Assembly: GCA_900660155.1 (NCBI GenBank)
Contig: CABFPE010000608.1
Location: forward strand, 242,769 to 306,768
Direction: 5' to 3'
DNA length: 64,000 bases
DNA from: Hofstenia miamia
Taxonomy: Eukaryota > Xenacoelomorpha > Acoela > Hofsteniidae
Under the pieces are notes generated by a model. It worked only from the letters and a program-made list of their open reading frames with translations, was not told the DNA's origin and did not search any database. Below, piece by piece: positions 24,250 to 37,283 of the stretch. Position numbers and translations under genes: made by a program. The number at the start of each line of letters is the position of its first letter. The first letter of the stretch is position 1.

Positions 24250-25895
24250 TTTATAGGCCCAAGCACGGCCCGTACCAATACAGCTTAGGCCTAAGCCCGG
24301 CCCACTTCAAAATACCAATTACGCAGCTCAAGCCCGGCCCGACCCAAATTATTTTCCTTTAACCTCACTGATAGTGTCTTTTGCATCATAGAGACCCAGA
24401 AGCACTACACAATAAATTTAATTGGATAATTTGCATAATGTATTGATTAATATGTGCATGGGTGCATATCCATCAACAATACTAATTTAATTCTGTTCAA
24501 ATTCAAATTTCATTGTTAACCTTAATACAATAAACGTGTCGTACAGGCCGTAGAAATGGGACGCTAGNTAGCATAATACGTACAAAATGTTTTAACATAA
24601 GGGTATAATTAAAAACAATACGAAATTAATAAAAAATACAAAAATGTTTAAATCTTCAAGAATTTCAATGATTTTTGGCTTCCTAAGTTCTTCTATAATC
24701 TGTTAGTGATCTTCCATCCTAACGATTAGAAATGACCCACGAATGAAACTGCTTATATTTTAATCTTTGCTCAGACTTTTATGGAAAACATCCAAAAGTG
24801 TTGCCATTGATAGCATTGTAATGTTAAGTGAGATAATGGCGATTGGTGGTATAACTGACAAAAATCGATCAATATGTTTAATCTCCTGATATTTTATTAT
24901 CAACTGGGCATGGCAAAGCTAACTGCCAATCTTACTCTGATAATCCATTATAATTGCAATTAGCCGTTTATTGTAAACAAACCTTAAGAAAAGTGAACCA
25001 CAAAAAGAGCATTATATTCTGCTACCCATTTATCCAAGCATTTTTTAAAAATTTATTCTATATGAAAATGAAATTTGTGCTTACTTTAATTTGTATATGT
25101 ATTTTTGCACGTTTTACAATACTAATGGAGTTTTATTAAAAAATTTTGACAAGTTTTTACACGAATTTCATTTAGAATGTTGTTAATATCTTTTATTACA
25201 ACAATGTATGTAATGTTTTAATGAAAATAATACTTTCCTGCATATACAAACAATATATTACTTAAAATATGAAGTAGTAAACATAGATAATATGTTTGTA
25301 TTTTTGAATATTAATTCTTAAATGAAAGCTTGCAAAAAGGCGCTAAGCATACTCTGGTAGCCTGATTACCAGGTCATTATAAAAATAATACAATTTTTTG
25401 AAGTAACCACCCCTCCTGTTGAGTGCTCTGCACTATGGTCAAGGTATCATATGTCACGCTTCATAAGTTCTTCCTACCACAATCACAAATTTAGTAATAT
25501 ATGTATTGCCACAACAAATTATTACCAGGATTGCAATCATTTGGAGAACTTACCATTTCTTATATATTCAATTACGAAAATTTTCTGCCAACTTACATTA
25601 AATTACACTAGCACAAAGTAAGTGGGAGTTTTCAAATACGCTCTCTTTGCTTGTAGTAGACGAAATTTAGATGCTAGAATTATTGCACCAGCCAACAATG
25701 CAGGGCTGATTAAATTTAAAAAGAATGTTTTTGTCATTTGCAAAGTTTAAGTTTTCATCTGAATTTTTTCTTGTATTTCAAATACCAATTAAAACATTAT
25801 GCCCAAGCCGGCCCAAATTGTTATGTCGAAGATCCGGCCCAAGTCCAGCCCAAGCCCGGCTCACCTTTAAGCCCAACCCAACTCCAAATCTACTT
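24250..25895. repeat. Region bounded by two AAGCCCGGCCC-rich clusters
   Basis: GC-rich clusters at 24258-24350 and 25800-25885 both carry repeated CCAAGCCCGGCCC motifs in an AT-rich setting. Such clusters are common as subterminal repeats of hAT-type elements, but I could not find terminal inverted repeats or a target duplication. One N occurs at 24568. Confidence 0.3.
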
Positions 25896-26945
25896 GTTAC
25901 CCTAATGAATTCGGAAAACCCAGTGCAAATTATAATTAGATACCATATTATTATTAGATTGGGAAGGTTAGGATGGTTTATTTTTGTCACGAACCCTAAG
26001 TATTTTACCTAAATGCCACATTGGCAATAATGGTATATTTAGGAGAATATTGAGAAAAGGCTTACAAGTGAACAAATACAATGTGCTCATTTATATCGAA
26101 CGTGGCTTGAATCAATTTGGTAAATGAAATATTTGAAAAAGGATGGACTGTTTGATAGGATTCAACTTGTACTTTACAAAGTAATAATCAGATATGCAAA
26201 TATAAAAAACTAATCACTTCTTTTGTTGTTTAGTATACATCTCTATAAAACAATCAGCTCTTATTTTCGCTAATTTTGTTCATAGTAGTCGATTAACAAA
26301 TTTTTGATTAGTTTGAAACCACTCAGTCGTTAATCATTAACAGACGTTCCTTCCTTTCTTCTCTCATGGTGTAAACATACTTCCTCTCGCTTGTATTTAT
26401 TAGGAATGGATGGGACATTTCCAATTGTTCTTTTCACTATTTCAATGAAATTGTGTTGTTGATGTTTTAGTTGAAATAAAAAAACAGTCACAGGGGCAAA
26501 TCGCCAAAATGTTCCATCTTGCCTACTTTGTTACTTTGGCAGTGCTTCCCGTAAATTTTAAAAATGAACATCCAGCATCGTTAAAATAATAATACCCTGA
26601 TTGCTTGACCTTCTTCACATTCAAAGTAATGTCTGAGACAGACTGCTAAGGGGGAGAGGCAGTTGGTGCGAGATAAATTTGTTATCACATTCGTCAAAAA
26701 AGACTTAGTAGCGAGTAAAGCTTTTGATATGCACTTGAGCCGAGATAAGAAATGCTTTACAAGCCATATTTGTTGACCAAGCTTAACAGAGGCATTCAGA
26801 CGTTTCGTAAGAACTAATAGATAATTTTTGTAAAAACAAATTTTGAAAACAAATTCCATTTTTGAACAATATGTTGAGTTCCTCATTTTTATTGTTTGTT
26901 TCAACTTTTCAAAAACGTTATTTTCTTAATTTTACCACCAACCAC

Positions 26946-27020
26946 CAGTACCGGATTTAAGGGAGGGCGCGCGCTTTTGAGGGCCCCGCGCTAAGCAATT
27001 ATTACAGAAACATTTTATTA
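26946..27020. mobile_element. hAT-like left terminus
   Basis: CAGTACCGGATTTAAGGG followed by GC-rich sequence (GGGCGCGCGC, GGGCCCCGCGC) is a familiar hAT MITE start. No right end found. Confidence 0.3.
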
Positions 27021-27231
27021 AATTTAAAAAATTTTATATTGAATCTTTCGCAATATGAATTATATTGCTATTTGCATTTGCACATTAGGATGTATATACT
27101 TTAAAATGTACACTATGATTACAAAAATAAGGATCTTTTCGTGTTTAACGTTGTAATTAAAAGGCATTTGCGATCTTCCATATACACAGAATGCTTAAGT
27201 GGTTTGTAACTGCTATCAATTGCGATTGACG

Positions 27232-27397
27232 CATAAGTGTAGCAAGGGGAGCAAACGGAGCCATGACCAACAAATTTTCAAAGTTTGGATTCCGAAGTTG
27301 AGGATTTGCTGAAAATATAATAAATTTGTAGAAAATGAGTTTGTTCGTATTATTCAGATTGAAATCCGCCTACAATGCTTTTCTGGCTACGCCACTG
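27232..27397. mobile_element. hAT-type MITE, 166 bp
   Basis: Ends are CATAAGTGTAGCAAGG and CTGGCTACGCCACTG (imperfect inverted repeat of the CAGTGGCGTAGCCAG type). Target duplication GATTGACG (27224-27231) against GATTGCTG (27398-27405), 6 of 8. Confidence 0.6.
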
Positions 27398-27691
27398 GAT
27401 TGCTGTAGCATGAAATTTAGATTTTTCGAATTTAATAAATAATAAAGCAAGTAAGAAGTCTTTATAAATGCGTGGTAAATAAATATGATTTAATTCAATT
27501 AGATTACAAAAAATTACTTGATAAATTTAGAAGATAGAAATAATATAGCTGTTTGTTCTATCATACAAATTATTATATCTTTTTCCTTTTATGTGTAACA
27601 CGTGTTCTGCAGTTGCTTCAATTTTTCTTGCAATCTGAGTTGTAATTAGGTGATAAAGTATACACAACTATATTAAGTACGATGATTCTCT

Positions 27692-27851
27692 TTAGAGTAA
27701 CTTAGGATATCTTAAAGTATTTGATGATTTTCAAAACACTGATTTATTTTAAGGTCACTCAAAATACTTTAAAGTTTATTATTGCGTTCCAAAGTTTTAA
27801 TTTCGTTAAAGTGGCTTGAAGATACTTTAAAATACTAAGTGATCTCTAAAA
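27692..27851. repeat. Inverted-repeat MITE candidate with ACTTTAAAATAC motifs
   Basis: TTAGAGTAACTTAG at the left and CTAAGTGATCTCTA at the right are imperfect inverted repeats. Several ACTTTAAA/TTTAAAGT motifs recur between them. No clear target duplication. Confidence 0.35.
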
Positions 27852-27955
27852 ATGTACAATTGCATACTATGTTTGTAATATCATTAAGTTGCAATGTATA
27901 CACTTACTGAAATTGCTTTTTTGATTTAGTAACAATAGGTTAAACTGTTGAGATG

Positions 27956-27988
27956 TAATTATATACAATGATCTATTGTATATAATTA
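27956..27988. repeat. Perfect 14-bp inverted repeat with 5-base loop
   Basis: TAATTATATACAAT and ATTGTATATAATTA flank GATCT. It may form a cruciform or hairpin. Confidence 0.8.
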
Positions 27989-28783
27989 TATATATTTTGT
28001 AAGCCATATAATTTCCCAACACAGAGCTTATGCAAGCACAAATCTATGTAATTTTACAGCTTACTTTATAATAATATGACGTTGCTAACCTGACTTTTTC
28101 ATTTTAATTATATGCACATTTTGCCACGGGTCCCACGCTGGCTAATGCCTGCTCTGTCAATCACAACTAGAAATTTATTACATAATTTCGATCTGCTTAG
28201 GCGCTGCTCAGATTCACATATTTTGTATTATCTTGCAAGTTTGTCTGATCATTCCAAGTAAACTCATTTTAATCTCTATAATTTTATCAAACTCAGAAGT
28301 CGAAATATTGAAATTCTTAAAAATTTATTAATTTAAATTTTATGAGAAGTCAGATTTAAGTTTAAAGCACAAAAATATTATTAAATCCAATAGGATTGCC
28401 TTATAATCAGAGGTGAAACTTTGTCTCCGGAAGGGGTGGCAGTGAAGGCCAAAGAAAAATTATTAACAGATATCCGAAAAAATACTTTTGCTTTTGTGAA
28501 AAATTATAGCTAACGAACTTCTGGATAGCCATGTACCTCAAGCGAATAAATTCGCACTTTATCTTCTCTACACACAAATAGAATGTAAAACGGATTGATT
28601 TTTTGACCCGTGACTTGTACCAGCCGTCTAATAATGGTCCGCGACCCCACCCGATCAAAGAACGATTTTTAAAAGTATCAATAAGATCCTTACAAAATAG
28701 CTAAAATCCATCAGTCTTTAAGAATTTCAAAGATTATAATGTCTGACTTTTTAAATTGTTCCTTAAATCTGCTAGTGTTCCGA

Positions 28784-28911
28784 NNNNNNNNNNNNNNNNN
28801 NNNNNNNNNNNNNNNNNNNNNNNNNNNNNNNNNNNNNNNNNNNNNNNNNNNNNNNNNNNNNNNNNNNNNNNNNNNNNNNNNNNNNNNNNNNNNNNNNNNN
28901 NNNNNNNNNNN
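28784..28911. other. Assembly gap (128 N)
   Basis: The flanks TAGTGTTCCGA and TAGTGTTTCGA are nearly the same, again hinting at unmerged contig ends. Confidence 0.95.
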
Positions 28912-29179
28912 TAGTGTTTCGACCCATATGGTTGATTCGCTTCCACCACTGCATACAAAGCCCACCTTTCTTAATAAGAAAAAAAATTTCTCTAGGATAG
29001 ATGCATGCTAATAACATTTTTTTTAAATAAAGAATAGTAGATTGTTGGGGCTTACAGATGATTTTCTTACGGGTGCATCTTGGTTGTGATGAACATGAGT
29101 GATCAAAAGCGGAATAAAGATACGCGAAATTTTCAAAAGATTTAAAAAATAAACCCTGAAAATGCATCACACCACCCAT

Positions 29180-31270
29180 ATTTTTTCAATGTTTTTAAAT
29201 ATTTCCTCTACTGCATATGCACTGTACTAAAAATTTCAATTAAAAATGCTTTGTATAAAGTAAAATATTCTTTCACTATGCACAAGACGATGCAATAGAT
29301 AAAAGTGGGGCGACGAAGACTTGGTTGGAAAGCAACAGTTTTTCTAAAATAGGTGCCCACGATGCAAATGTGTGGCAAAACCACTTTTCAGTGGAGAAAC
29401 ATGAATTTAAATATTGCCAATTTTAGAGATTTTAAAAGTAGTTTTCTTACATCAAAGTTCCCTGCTTGATAAAATTGACATTTTACATGAAAATTTAGTT
29501 GCATTTTGAAAAAATAATCATCTTGGGACATATTTCATATTAGCAATAAGAAATGTTTGATCTGATTTGTCTTCAATAGGCTTTGCAATAGCATTGGAAA
29601 ATGTAATTATCATTTCATAAACATGTTTCATAAAATATTACTTTATAAACTCCTTATAATGTTACCATGTTTTTACTCTATATTGGCATCACGTTTGTTG
29701 CTGATTCCTATTGGTAGTAATAGTAGATGACACTTGATGATTTTGTACCTTTTAAGCAGTAAGGGATTCAATATATTTGGCGGTGGTGGTGTGGTGCTAT
29801 AAAAATATGGGGCAATACGATATAGCAAATAGTTTGTTGAAGCAGGATATTTTTAGTGGAGCAATTTGCGGCGGAAGAATATACAGCGTGGGGCAATATG
29901 GGGCAGATGTCAACACGTGAATATAGGGGAGAGCACAAAGTCTATTTAGCGGGGTGAGGTAGTTCATACAAATCTGCTCCACTTACATCTCTGCTTTGCG
30001 TGAGATTTGGATTCATAATGATATCTTATGGATTTTGAATTAACACTTACCACTCGCAATCAATGTTGGTTGTTTAGTAAAAGCACTACACATTCTAAAC
30101 AATATAAAGGTGGCAGGTGGTGGTGACAAACATAAAGACGATTGCCTACTTATGTGATGTGAAATCATGTAAGTTATGCTGTAACAATGTTTATATTTAA
30201 CAACATGCATTTGATTGACATTAAAATTCTACAGACTTTCACAGTGAAATTTTAACTACTTCTACTTAAGCATTTTGTAACATTTCTCATATCCAATTAC
30301 AAAAGAAGTATGTTGTCTAGTTGTATTCCTAAATAGACATGCATAGATAGTATATAAATATGAATGATTACAACATAAGAATTAGAAACTCCCATGCATC
30401 TTTTACATAAATAATTATTATTATAGTTTTATTTATTTCACATCCTAAATGTTAGAACTTAGAACCTTGTATGTAAAATAAATTTACGTAGTATTCGAAA
30501 GTCAGTAAAGACCAGCATGCGAAGCATCTGTTCAATGTCTGTGCAGGTATGCTATTTGCAAAAACTTTCAAGCAACTTTCTAAAAACATGTCCAATAGGG
30601 TCACCGGGTCAGTTAAATTAAAATTTTATCGGGTCTCATCGAGTTACCGGGTCAAATCTAATCCGGTTCGTATGGGTCACCAGGTCACATTTTGTGACGC
30701 GATTGGAACTCTGATCATTATCAGTCAAATATTATTTATCGGGCGATAATTTAGAGGTTAACCAACAATTTAATCTCATTGCTTAGATGTCTAAAATATG
30801 TAAACAAGTTTCATATCGAGGAAAAAATTCTGCCTTCTGAATATCCTAAATTTTCTTTTAAACTCTTTTCTTTCTCCTGGGATCTTATGTAAATGTAATC
30901 TCTTTCCATTGTGCAATTGTCACAAAAACCTTACTTCCTGTAGTATTCTCATTATTTTGTTTAATTTTGTTTTCGTATTGTTAGACCTTTTAAAGGTAAA
31001 AAACATTATTATTAACTATTAAATAATAGTATACTTTCTATTGACGTATGCACTTTGTATTTTGCAATTTGATTCAAAAATTGTCATGTATTTGCTATTT
31101 ATTGTCTTAAATAGGGGGTATAATGAACTAAAACTGTACAACTTTATCAAACACAATATAAAATGAATAATTTTTCTGAAATGTTTTCTAAGTATATTGC
31201 ACAAGTTTTAATTAGCAAAGTTTGGACGCAGTTGCTATAAAAAAATCAGGGATATATTAAGACTAACATA
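29180..31270. other. Spacer with partial hAT-like right ends
   Basis: CCACTTACATCTCTG near 29978-29992 and GCGATTGGAACTCTG near 30698-30713 look like hAT right termini, and GGGTCACCGGGTCA-type repeats lie at 30598-30690. I could not pair either with a left end. No gene supported. Confidence 0.35.
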
Positions 31271-31612
31271 AACACGTAAAATTGCCATATGGGATTGTTA
31301 TTATAAACAGTCGACAGCATTTTAAAACACTACTGAAACCGAGAAATTCACAGTTAAAATATTACGATGACTTTGCGGAAGAAGTAAGAATGGGGAACGA
31401 TAATGAAAATAAAGCTATCACTGCTGCACCAACAAGAGAAAACATCACAAAAAGTCCTGTACGTGAAAAGAAACAAGCGCAATTTTTTGGACCTTGTGCT
31501 TCACACTAAATAGGAAAGAAAGGTTGTTGGTGATTGGTTGGTTTACCTTGAAATCACACGGTGGCATGTCATGCTGCGTTTTCAGATTTACTATGAGAAC
31601 CTTTTGTACATT

Positions 31613-31637
31613 TATATATATATATATATATATATAT
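31613..31637. repeat. (TA)n microsatellite
   Basis: Pure TA run. Confidence 0.85.
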
Positions 31638-31639
31638 GT

Positions 31640-33370
31640 TTGTAATGAAATTGTACAATAGACTTTAATCTGTTTTTTAATCGCCAGCATCTATCTTGAA
31701 CTAACAGAAATCATCACTTTCAGGGCATTGTTAAGTTTTAGCTGAGAAAATGCAAGATTAAAATGACATACTTAAGACATCTTTAACTTAGGTTCATATT
31801 TTAGTAAATAGGCTAAGATTTGGCAGATGTCAAGGTTATCGCTCATGACTGTTGTGGCAGTCATAAAGCAACCATATCAATTTGAATAAAACATTAGCAA
31901 ATTTATACTGAAGGGTTAACCAGTACTGAAAAATGAATTGAATCTCCATCTCATGCACTATCAAACAATCGCAACAAACTGCAGATCACGCTTAAGGTTG
32001 GTCATTCTGTGATTGGTTCTTGGATCAAGATGAGATGATATAACGTACACTCTAGGCAGATGAAGCTCATTCTTTATCTTAATAATCATATCCCAACAAA
32101 ACACTTTATTATATGGACTACATGAAACTCCGGGAAATTATCTTTGGTGTGGTTTGTCATTGAAGATCATTTAGCCAACTGCTTTCATTGATGTACCACG
32201 AACAATAGGTGGACCAAACTTTCTATTTGGGTATTCTTCAAAGCTGCCACAACCTCATAGAAGTGATCAGATATCCTACTGCTTATGCAGCAAAAAGAAA
32301 AAATGAGTTTATGGTTAAAAAATTTGAAGAGGACAACTAGTGTTTTGCTACTTTCTACGCAGGTGCATGTAAAGAAATAGTCGAGACAACTCAAAAACAA
32401 AATATTATCATGTTTAACTACAAAATCATATTGCTTCAATATTCAAATTCAAAATCAAAATTGAAATACAAAACTTGAAAGTTTGTCAGAAAAAATTAGC
32501 AGCAGACATATCTGAAGAATAGAAATATCCAGAGCATGAAGGTTGTCTAATAATATGATACCTTGGCGTCGGTTGGAAGCAATTAATATATCAATTACTG
32601 TGACCTGAATTTATATTAATAAAACTACAAATGTTATTAAAAAATTGTGAACCCTCAACTTTTTCAAACCAATCCACATTGAAAATTTTCTTGAATCCGC
32701 ACCCGCGCGAATGCTGCTAGTCATCATGGATTCATCCAACCCATGCCCACCTTTGGTCATAGTCTCGAAGCTAAGAATTTTATGCTTGGCAATAATCATA
32801 TTTCGTTTATTATGACCAATTAGAAAAGTCATGTTAACTTTATCATCAAAATACTATTTTTTTGTAAACAACATCTATTGTAGCATATGTAGGATATTTC
32901 TCCATGTACTTATAAAAATATTCAATGTAACCTAACAAAACAATTTTATTAAAATGAAATCTATTTTCTGTTAGCACTCTTGAAAAACTTAATTTAAAAT
33001 TATATGCCATGCTCGATTTAGGACGTGACTGTATGGCTGTAAAACCGAAACTGCGGACGAGTTGGGTGAGAATGTTAAAAATTTATGCTTCTACTCGGGT
33101 CGGGGCGTGTCAAAATGCAAAGAATTTTGCATGTAAAATGTTAACAATTTTGTATGGGTTGGATTAGGTCCCTTTCCAACTCTGATTCACAGATGCTTGT
33201 TTTTTCTGGCGCGAGCGTTTTATAACGTGTATATTCCGATTGTTAACTTAGGATTTAGCAAATACTGCTTCCAATATTTTTTTCACAATAGACAGTTTTC
33301 CTTCGTTTTGGCTTTCGTGACTTCTCATACATCTTTATGCTTTTTTACCGTTTGAATTTATGAATATAAC
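31640..33370. other. AT-rich spacer
   Basis: No supported gene. GC-richer scraps near 32690-32760 and 33020-33187 end in a hAT-like right terminus (TTTCCAACTCTG at 33176-33187) without a partner. Confidence 0.35.
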
Positions 33371-33804
33371 TTAAACACCTAAAGCAAGCAACATTAAATA
33401 CTGAATTTTTGGACTAGTGATGATAGTATTGGACTCCTTAGTTAAGTAACAATTCGAAGAATTGGTACTGAAAGCTGCAATGTAGTCGTTCTTACAGTAA
33501 ATAAGAGTTTCGGCTGAAACAAGAATGCTTGTTGCCGAGTGAAATTTTGCCTTCACTGCTAATGAGAGAACATGCATTGTAGTGTTCATTGTTGAAATAG
33601 AGAAGACTATAGGAGATAACGACGCTACAATAGGAATAAACCGGTAGTGCTTAGTTTTTTGGCAGGTTGCTTATAGTACTCTTTTGTTAGGCCATTTTAC
33701 TTACGCATGGCAAGTACTGATCAGCTCAACGTAATTATCACTAAAGCAATCAGGCCTCAATATTTGCGATTTTCTGAATGTTCAACAGGTTTTGCAGAAA
33801 TTAA

Positions 33805-34059
33805 TCAATGGCGGGACCTGGCATCGGCCTGAACTTGTTGGATTACTTCAATTTTGGCCAAAATTGGCGAACAATATGAGTAATTTTGTACTGGAATGTT
33901 GTGTCCAGATCTTAGAACAATGGAGTTGCCACCGGTAAATACTTTGAGACCGAATGGTTTGGTAGAACCCTGGATTACATAACCTACCTTAACAATTTCT
34001 TCTTCTATAGATTGACCGTCTAAGGCTATCTTGCTCAAAATCAAAAGTCGTGGCGCCAT
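33805..34059 (-). CDS. Small ORF, possible exon of unknown function
   Basis: The 84-codon frame starts MAPRLLILSKIALDGQ and has balanced composition (VGYVIQGSTKPFGLKVFTGG) unlike the low-complexity frames around it. A second minus-strand frame downstream (33371-33589, starting MNTTMHVLSLAVKAKF) has similar quality and might belong to the same transcription unit. No known domain, no clear splice junctions. It could equally be the relic of an unrecognised element. Confidence 0.2.
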   Translation of the reverse strand: MAPRLLILSKIALDGQSIEEEIVKVGYVIQGSTKPFGLKVFTGGNSIVLRSGHNIPVQNYSYCSPILAKIEVIQQVQADARSRH

Positions 34060-35879
34060 TGGTTCGTGAGCTACTAGAGTTTAAGTTTTTTTGTAAAAAT
34101 CTCAAAATCAAAATTTGCTAGGGGAAATTGAAGAATTAATTCAGAGCTGTTTCCAAGCTTAAGTTAAAGTGTGAAATGTTGTCTAAAAGAATCTGACTTA
34201 AAAATGTGAAAATTAAGTTAAGTCTGCTGCTAAAATTGCTTTTTAAACTCTAAATTTCAAAAACGTACAAACATGCACGGGTTTGACAAGCAGTCCCGGA
34301 CAATTTTGTGGAAGTTGTAAAAGCATTTTTCTTAGTAAAAGTATGCATAAATTAAAAATACTAGACTTCTTATTACATGCATGTACGGGTACAATTTTTA
34401 CAGTTTTGGGCGGGTACGGGTAAAGAAAGATTTTAAAATGTCGAATCGCTATCATGTACAGATTCCTAAGTGATGTATATAAGCAATCACCACTGAATTT
34501 AATATTATAACAATGTAGATTAAATATAGCAGAAAAACAGCTTATTTATCGCACATATTCCATATTCGGATCGGTTGAGTTATTTTAACCTGACCGCTCT
34601 CGCTGTAAAATTCATTACTTTTTGTGGCTACTTCTTCAGTTACGTGGCATTTCAATGAAATTCTCACTTTTATTGATGATTGCATGAGCATGCCACTACA
34701 TTGTTGCTGCTTAATATAAGTCTGAATGAGCAGCCAGTAGTGTAATTAACTTTCTTGTTACTTTCTTGTTACTTTCTCACATTAATGAGCATTTGTTAAT
34801 TGGTGACAAGTTACATTACATTCATTTTTATTATTGTTATATATGTTTATTGGGAATGCATTATATATTCTGTTCTACATTATCCAGTGCTTAAATTGAA
34901 AACTAATCCATACTGTAGACTTAACCAAGGTCTTCAATTCTTTCATAGGAATTGATAATTGATCATTTTGCTGGATGGGAATTGAATTTTGAATTGAAAT
35001 AAATGATCAAAATTGAGTAAGAAATTTGTATTCTAAAAGTTTTCTTTGCCGCATTAAGAACCCGACGCATTAGCTAGGACACGTATTATCGATTAATTTA
35101 TCAAATTGATGGAAACGCTTTTTAAAATATTTAGCTACAATTTTTAAAACTATGTAAATGTAGAAAATATAAAATTAAAATTTAATATTGCTATAATAAG
35201 CTCTTCTGACAATGGAATTGAAATTGGAATTAAAACTGATATTATTTGTCAGTAGGAATTGGAATTGAGATTGTATGATCAATTGGAATTGAAAAATTGA
35301 ACTGAATTAAATTAGTGGCTTTTGTGTGTAAATATATCGTGGGTACGGGCGGGTACGGGTATGGTAAAATAAACTGCTGTTGAGTAAATAATGCAATTCG
35401 CAGAGGTGTAAGTAGGTCAAACCAGGTCTGGGTCAAATTGGGTCACATTTTTGTTTATTTGGTTCTGGGTATGTTAACATAATTTTGAATTGGGTCAAAT
35501 TGGGTTTGGGTCAAATTAATGCTGTATAATGTACAAATTGAACTTTGTATCTGTAAAATAATTATTGCCAATAAATAATTGTCACATACATGTATATCTT
35601 TCAATTTTGTTCAACTAAGATTTATGTTACCCATGTTTACCAGCGTCAATCTTAAATCAACCAATAATTTTGCGTTTGCATAATCAAATGCCTAGATTTT
35701 GACTATAAACAAAAGTTTGCGTCTGTGTCGATTTTCTGCTCTCTGAGTGTGTAATTAGTAATTACTCACCATTCAAATTAAAATAGACACATGACGTAAA
35801 AAATCAATGTGACAATTAAAAAGCAAATTCCAGTCGATCATTACACTTCTCGTAGGGAGTGTAATGCACTAGGTGATAA

Positions 35880-36018
35880 CAGTGTCGTACGCAGGGGGGA
35901 ACATGGTGGAATGCCCCCACCCCCGTCAGGTTTCCAAATTCGATTTTGACTGGATAAATCAAAAAATTGGGTAATGACGATAATGTCCCCCCGTAAGAAA
36001 ATCCTGCGTACGCCCCTG
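35880..36018. mobile_element. hAT-type MITE, 139 bp, nested in the larger hAT element
   Basis: Starts CAGTGTCGTACGCAGG, ends CCTGCGTACGCCCCTG. It has a perfect 8-bp target duplication GGTGATAA at 35872-35879 and 36019-36026. The perfect duplication marks it as younger than most elements here. Confidence 0.9.
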
Positions 36019-36127
36019 GGTGATAAACGCACGCGATATGCACATTGCTATTATAAACCGGGCCTCAATTCCAAAGTCAGTGAATTATAATTGGTTCGTA
36101 ATCGTAATATACGCCTAGATTAGTTTA

Positions 36128-36777
36128 TTGCTTGCGGAAATTCGAAATTGTTTGTTTTTTACAGATATGGATGACACTGGAGAGCGGTTGCAGCGAGGTG
36201 AATTTACTTTAAAACCAAAGCCAAAATCAAAGACAGGGTCGGACAGAATCGTTTGGAATACGTTTGCAAATGTGTATAATGAAAAAGAGGAAATTATTTT
36301 TGGAGTTGTTGCTTGTAAGAATTATTACAATTCTATAGTTTATGAACGAATCGACTCGTCTGGCAACAAAAAATGCCTTGGAACGTCAAATTTATCAGGC
36401 CATATCAAATCATGCAGCAAACCGCACGCCTTCAACCAAGATTTCTGCTTCATTCGAGAAGAAAAAGTCCATAATTTTTCCTTCTGCATTGCTTTTCCGA
36501 GTAAAGAAGAAGGAAGCTTCTTTAGTGGCTAGTGGGCACCTGTCTTTCAATTTTGTTGAAACTCTGATTTCAAATCCCTGTGCCAGTGGTGGAAACTGGA
36601 GCTGCGTATGGAAGAGTTAATGTGCACAAAATGTTAGTAGACCGGCAGACGGTGCGGAAAACATTATTCGATCTATTTAACCATTCATGCAGCAAATTCG
36701 GTCGCAGATTTCACAGTGCCTGGACAACAAATCGGTGTTTTGTTACTGACATATGGACTGACGACGTCAGAAAATAA
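36128..36777 (+). pseudogene. hAT transposase remnant with BED zinc finger
   Basis: In 36128-36532 the frame reads SDRIVWNTFANVYNEKEE then VVACKNYYN...LGTSNLSGHIKSCSKP. This is the BED-finger pattern W..F.....(V)AC..C....GTSNL..H...C, with the second zinc Cys replaced by Tyr, so metal binding is probably lost. Further on, GAAYGRVNVHKMLVDRQTVR, then a stretch ending FVTDIWTDDV, matches the part of hAT transposases leading to the first catalytic Asp (T.D.WT). The frames are shifted and end at about 36777, so no active enzyme can be made. Confidence 0.75.
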
Positions 36778-37283
36778 TCATTTTTGGATATTACTTTTTT
36801 CTGGATTACTAAGGATTTGATATTAAAACGCGGATTATATTCCTGTCGCAATTTCGAGAAGAAGAAGTCATCGACGGAGCCATTCGTGAAGTGAACTGTT
36901 CCCTGGTCAGCTCGGCTGTGCGTCCAAATTGGTCTGGGTCAGCTTGGCTGTGGGTCCAATTGGGTCTGGGTCACCTCGGCTGTGAGTCCAAATGGGTCTG
37001 GGTCAACATTCAGTGACCCACTTACACCTCTGGCTATGCGCACACCCCTAACACCTGCGTGTTCATGGCGTCTTTGTTATATCAAATCTTTGAAGAAAGA
37101 TCCAAGGAACCGAACTGCACAAATTGAAATTTGTAAAACACATGCACGTGCTTCAATAGTACCTTGGATTTATTCTAAGCATAACTTGATATAACTGTAT
37201 GTAATTAAACGCGATAAGTATTGAGTTAATGTTTGCATTAAGAAATAATCTTTTCTGACTAGAGATAAATTCACTGTTAGCTA

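Larger units (their letters stand above)
35401..37032 (+). mobile_element. hAT transposon, internally decayed, 1.63 kb
   Basis: Termini CAGAGGTGTAAGTAGGTCA (35401) and TGACCCACTTACACCTCTG (to 37032) are 18-of-19 inverted repeats. The target duplication is GCAATTCG (35393-35400) against GCTATGCG (37033-37040), 6 of 8. Subterminal GGGTCTGGGTCA repeats occur at both ends (35425-35520; 36900-37010). The inside has a BED zinc-finger frame (36128-36532) and a transposase-core scrap (36580-36777). A 139-bp MITE is nested at 35880-36018. The C-terminal half of the transposase is missing. Confidence 0.85.

Noticed and set aside
28711-29179. Frames running through the 128-N gap
   Set aside because: Open only because N is translated as X.
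31282-31509. 75-codon plus-strand frame
   Set aside because: No domain, no splice context, no support beyond length.
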